DNA from: Asterionellopsis glacialis
Taxonomy: Eukaryota > Bacillariophyta > Plagiogrammaphyceae > Rhaphoneidales > Asterionellopsidaceae
DNA: 10,219 nt
Reading direction: 5' to 3'
Assembly (NCBI GenBank): GCA_014885115.2
Contig: WKLE02002309.1
Span: forward strand, 8,771-18,989
Part shown: positions 7,405 to 10,219 of the stretch, in pieces
How positions within the stretch are numbered: the stretch's first letter is position 1
How the letters are laid out: each line of letters begins with the position of its first letter
Position numbers and translations under genes: made by a program
The notes under the pieces: generated by a model
Databases searched by the model: none
What the model saw: the letters and a program-made list of their open reading frames with translations, nothing else
What the model was told of the DNA's origin: nothing

Positions 7405-9015
7405 ATGGTGCTACAACGTCATGCTGTTTTATTATTCTTGTTTTCTTTTTGTATGTTGTTTCTGCCAACTTTGTCTTTCCAACAACATCAACAACTGCAT
7501 CAATATCATACATGCAAAACGAAAAATACCATCAGCATCAAACAGCTGTCGAAGAATGTTGACAGGACAACAATAAACACTAAAAAAACAATCTGTTTTT
7601 CATCGACTAGTACACATAAAGATAATGATGACGATGAAGATGAAGATTTATTACCATTGTTAAATCGAATCATTCCAGGTGTGGTGTCTTACAAGACTAT
7701 TGATACGATTGTACAAGCCAATGCAGAGGGACGTAAAGTCAAAGTATATTATGAACAACCAGGATCAGGTGATGTGACATCGAAAGAATTATTGATTAAA
7801 CGTGTCGATGCATCCAAATATCATCATGATACAAAACCATGGGCTGATTTACGACGTACATTATTATATGCACGTACCGAAACAAGATTTTATCAAGAAA
7901 TTGCATCCTTAGTTGATCCTAACAATAATTATGGTGACAATGCTGCTATGACGTCTAATTTTTTAACTCCTAAATGTTATTTGGCAGAATATAACTTACA
8001 AGGTTTGATGGATGAAAATGTTCATGTATTGGATAAATCGTTGACAGATATTCCACCATTGTTGCAAAAGGGTGGTGATGGTAGTGTGAATGAAAGTTTG
8101 AAACATCGTGGTGCAACCATTGTGTTAGAATCATTATGTGCACAACATTACATTCAAGATTCACCATTAACATTTCATCAAGCAAAACAAAGTTTACAAG
8201 CCTTGGCTAGATTACACGCATGTACATGGGAACAAACAACATTATTACGCAAGGCAGAAAAACGATTGAGTAAAACTGTTTATCATTTACCATTACGTAA
8301 TCCTACTGAATTACTGGGGATGGAAGACTCATGGACCAATTTTCAAAAGGAATTTCAACATTCGTCATTGAATAACAATAATGGTGATCAAGCGTCATCG
8401 TTGTTGGATCGACCAAATATACAAAAGTTAGGAGCACGCATGGTAGATATGGCAGAATATATTGCCAATGAACTATCACCTCGAGCTACAGATAGACATG
8501 TCTGTATATGTCATGGTGATTATAAGGCCATGAATGTCTTTTTACCTCGACGTGCAGATAATGCGAGTACAGCAATCATGATTGATTTCGCATCCTCTGG
8601 TGTTGGATATGGCATGTGCGATGTAGCTATGCATATAATTCATGCACTTCATCCAACAACCTTATGTAATGGGCAAGAGAAAGAATTGATTGATTATTAT
8701 TTGAAAGAATTGCATGACCAACGAAAAGTATACCAACAAGAACAACAGTCTGATGATGATGTGCATAATGATTACCCTCGTAATGTTGCTTTACGGCATT
8801 ATCAATTAGCTACCATTGATTATTTTCGTTTCGTATTGGGACGTTTTTGGAAAGATGCTACACCAAGTAAATTCGAACAGCGAAAGAATAGTAAAAATAC
8901 AGTCTTAGTCAACCGTAACATCGATGCAGCATTTGCATTAATTGAAAAGGTAGATAACTATTTACATATATTTGAAGAAGAACGAAAAGAAAAAGAAGAC
9001 AACTTCAGCACGTAA
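7405..9015 (+). CDS. Plastid-targeted APH/CHK-type small-molecule kinase, 536 aa
   Basis: Residues 1-24 are a hydrophobic ER signal peptide (VLLFLFSFCMLFLPTLS) followed at once by Phe 25. That S|F junction is the ASAFAP-like rule for plastid import in diatoms. A Ser/Thr/Lys-rich transit region and an acidic spacer (DNDDDEDED, near 73-81) follow. The kinase fold shows Lys 132 in LLIKRV, Glu 159 in the TETRFYQEI helix, a VLESL hinge-like segment, the catalytic loop CHGDYKAMN (His 370, Asp 372, Asn 377) and the metal-binding Asp 394 in MIDFASSGVGYGMCD. The C-terminal YQLATIDYFRFVLGRFW helix is usual in this group. The family covers choline, ecdysteroid and aminoglycoside kinases; the substrate here is unknown, and drug resistance is not implied. 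The single exon is strongly A/T-ending in codon choice. The gene is convergent with the GFA gene downstream. Confidence 0.87.
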   Translation: MVLQRHAVLLFLFSFCMLFLPTLSFQQHQQLHQYHTCKTKNTISIKQLSKNVDRTTINTKKTICFSSTSTHKDNDDDEDEDLLPLLNRIIPGVVSYKTIDTIVQANAEGRKVKVYYEQPGSGDVTSKELLIKRVDASKYHHDTKPWADLRRTLLYARTETRFYQEIASLVDPNNNYGDNAAMTSNFLTPKCYLAEYNLQGLMDENVHVLDKSLTDIPPLLQKGGDGSVNESLKHRGATIVLESLCAQHYIQDSPLTFHQAKQSLQALARLHACTWEQTTLLRKAEKRLSKTVYHLPLRNPTELLGMEDSWTNFQKEFQHSSLNNNNGDQASSLLDRPNIQKLGARMVDMAEYIANELSPRATDRHVCICHGDYKAMNVFLPRRADNASTAIMIDFASSGVGYGMCDVAMHIIHALHPTTLCNGQEKELIDYYLKELHDQRKVYQQEQQSDDDVHNDYPRNVALRHYQLATIDYFRFVLGRFWKDATPSKFEQRKNSKNTVLVNRNIDAAFALIEKVDNYLHIFEEERKEKEDNFST

Positions 9016-9303
9016 ATTTGGAGGAAAGAAGGTCAAGAGATAGAATGAGTTGGTTGAGGGGTTGGTACAGGTATACTACAACAAGAAACCATGGATGAAT
9101 GAATGAGTAGCATTATTTGAAACCAAAGTAGATATAGATATTAAAGTTAATCTCTTATATATCAAGGGTTATAAATATCTAGAAAGATTTTTTTACTCTG
9201 GCATCAAATAATTTTCCACTCTTTTAGTTTTGCGCTGATAAAGCAATTACGCAATACTGTGCTGAAGTTGAACTGCTAATAGAAGTTTTTCAACGTGTTT
9301 TTA
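9016..9303. terminator. Shared 3' spacer between convergent genes
   Basis: 288 bp separate the two stop codons, and both transcripts must end here. It is AT-rich, with TTATATATCAAGG and TTATAAATATC near 9153-9180 and a T7 run at 9187-9193. No classical AATAAA is placed with confidence on either strand. No gene is seen. Confidence 0.4.
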
Positions 9304-10082
9304 TTATTCTTCAGCTGTCTTATTTTCTTCATCTTCTCCAAAGAGTTTACCATCTCCACCGAAGGGTTCGGGGAAGTTAAGAAATTTAGGAAGAGAATCG
9401 TGACAATCATGAACCCTGTTTTTGGGGGGCGTTGTTGTTGTTGATGATGTTGTTGTTATAGAGTTAACGCGAAAGAGTGACACATTAATATATTTGAAGA
9501 AGCGAAGTGAGTTGCCGATATAGTCGACGGAGAAAAGACAGCAGTGTATGAAATTTTACGAGACTGAAAAAGTATCCCATTCGAGGACAAAACAGCTATT
9601 CAGATACGATACGACTCTGTCACAAAGCACAGCACAAGAAGGCACACTCTCAACAACAACGAACAAACATCCTTTGCGTACCGTTCTGAATAATGAAGAT
9701 GAATACCAGATTTCGTGGCTTCGTCCTTTCCAACAGAATCATTGTGATTCTTCAGGGCATTTACACCTACAATCATAAGACCTGGAAATTTGTTGGAATT
9801 GTACATGTGCTGACCACAGCTCTTACAGAAATGACGAATCATTTCATAGTCTTTCATTTTGTACTTCCCAAGTGCTTCTTCACCACTCCCATCTTCATCA
9901 AAGGTAATGGAATCTTCCTTGACAGCCCAAAATTCAATCATGGGCGCACCCGTACAATCACGGCATGGTTTACAATGGCAAAATCCAGCAACTTGAATAA
10001 GATTCTGGTCTTCTGAGGATGATTTGAGTGTAGCCTTGACTTGGCCACAATCACATTGAAGCTTGTAAGAAGGACTCGCCAT
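9304..10082 (-). CDS. GFA / CENP-V-type zinc protein, two exons (10082-9682, 9415-9304), 170 aa
   Basis: Exon 1 encodes the Mss4-like fold of the glutathione-dependent formaldehyde-activating (GFA)/CENP-V family. Zinc ligands are C10-x-C12, C35-x-C37-x2-C40 and C86-x2-C89-G. MIEFWAVKEDSI and the FCKSCG block stand in the usual places. Read without splicing, the frame runs into a poor Leu/Val-rich tail. Splicing after CG at 9682 to G at 9415 instead gives HYSERV, then HDCHDSLPKFLNFP and FGGDG, which is the expected family C-terminus (D.LPKF..fP..fGG.G), followed by an acidic end and tandem TAA stops. The length is normal for the family. Most eukaryotic members have no proven activity, so formaldehyde detoxification should not be assumed. 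No targeting signal is seen, so it is probably cytosolic. Confidence 0.9.
9416..9681 (-). other. Intron of the GFA-type gene (266 bp)
   Basis: On the minus strand the donor is CG|GTACGC and the acceptor AAAACAG|G. The acceptor is preceded by a (GTT)n-type simple repeat seen on the + strand at about 9430-9457. The exon join completes an Arg codon (CG+G). The intron is twice as long as that of the SET gene and interrupts the domain shortly before its C-terminal LPKF motif. Confidence 0.85.
9430..9457 (+). repeat. GTT-rich simple repeat within the GFA intron
   Basis: GTTGTTGTTGTTGATGATGTTGTTGTTA is an imperfect trinucleotide tract close to the acceptor. Transcribed from the minus strand it reads as (AAC)n, so it does not supply a polypyrimidine tract. 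Confidence 0.8.
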
Positions 10083-10131
10083 GGTTTGTTACTTTACTTG
10101 GGTGCGGAAATTAGAGTGTCTGTTGAGGCAA
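10083..10131. promoter_or_regulatory. Short divergent spacer, possible bidirectional promoter
   Basis: Only 49 bp separate the GFA start codon on the minus strand from a candidate + strand start at 10132. If both are real, the two 5' UTRs and promoters overlap the neighbouring gene or each other. No motif is recognised. Confidence 0.25.
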
Positions 10132-10219
10132 ATGAATAATAAGTCGAAATTTAAGGTTAGAGATATTAGATTCTCACCAAACAGATACGCGGCATTGGAA
10201 GACGACGATATCGAACTTA
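10132..10219 (+). CDS. Start of a possible + strand protein, cut by the window edge
   Basis: The ATG at 10132 opens 29 codons, ending mid-codon at the window edge. It reads MNNKSKFKVRDIRF and then SPNRYAALEDDDIEL, a basic lead followed by an NRY-A-L-EDDD block. That pattern (NRF/NRY..L.DDD) often opens hypothetical or retroelement ORF1-like proteins in diatoms and fungi, but 29 residues are too few to decide. The composition looks protein-like, no stop appears, and the codon use is mixed. It could also be chance. Confidence 0.35.
   Translation, partial: MNNKSKFKVRDIRFSPNRYAALEDDDIEL

Noticed and set aside
8500..8620. Antibiotic-resistance function for the APH-fold kinase
   Set aside because: The motifs are shared by many small-molecule kinases. 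The plastid presequence and C-terminal helix fit the eukaryotic CHK-like group, and nothing indicates aminoglycoside binding.
1..10219. CRISPR array, prokaryotic operon, tRNA or rRNA gene
   Set aside because: No regularly spaced identical repeats with unique spacers, no Shine-Dalgarno-linked gene chains, and no tRNA-like T-loop/acceptor pairs were seen. Introns and a bipartite plastid signal point to a eukaryotic nucleus.

Overview
The window looks like nuclear DNA of a diatom (or a close stramenopile relative). It is AT-rich, with short GT-AG introns in compact genes. One protein begins with an ER-type signal peptide followed at once by phenylalanine, the classic plastid-import signature of secondary red plastids. 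It also carries a decayed non-LTR retrotransposon whose endonuclease resembles those I know from diatom genomes. The species cannot be read from the sequence alone.

Left third (1-3541): a transposon graveyard. On the + strand lies a decayed LINE-like element. It has a gag-like ORF1 (about 203-1301, one frame change and several stops), the start of an endonuclease (EEP) domain (1444-1806), and then, with no reverse transcriptase between, pieces of what I take to be the post-RT C-terminus (1808-2146 and 2254-2679). On the - strand, 2828-3541 holds a second decayed coding remnant spread over several frames, ending in a Cys-pair zinc-binding motif. It may derive from a transposase-like protein.

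Middle (3542-5037): no convincing gene. It holds a four-copy minisatellite of about 44 bp (3841-4020), a cluster of TACCTGGTA/TACCAGGTA inverted repeats (4603-4652), and a 111-bp tandem duplication (4661-4882) bracketed by the same 10-mer in inverted orientation.

Genes (5038-10219): a SET-domain protein in two exons (5038-5210 and 5345-5810, +); a repeat-bearing spacer (5811-6474); a broken or uncertain Ser/Asn-rich reading frame (6475-7025, +); a plastid-targeted APH/CHK-type small-molecule kinase (7405-9015, +, single exon); a GFA/CENP-V-type zinc protein on the - strand in two exons (10082-9682 and 9415-9304); and the first 29 codons of a possible + strand gene leaving the window at 10132. 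The kinase and GFA genes converge on a 288-bp spacer. GFA and the edge ORF diverge from 49 bp.

I see no operon-like or defence-like system. The three intact genes look like unrelated housekeeping or accessory genes beside a repeat-rich island. The least obvious results are the two spliced gene models, the hidden antisense pseudogene, the RT-less retroelement and the nested repeats upstream of the SET gene.
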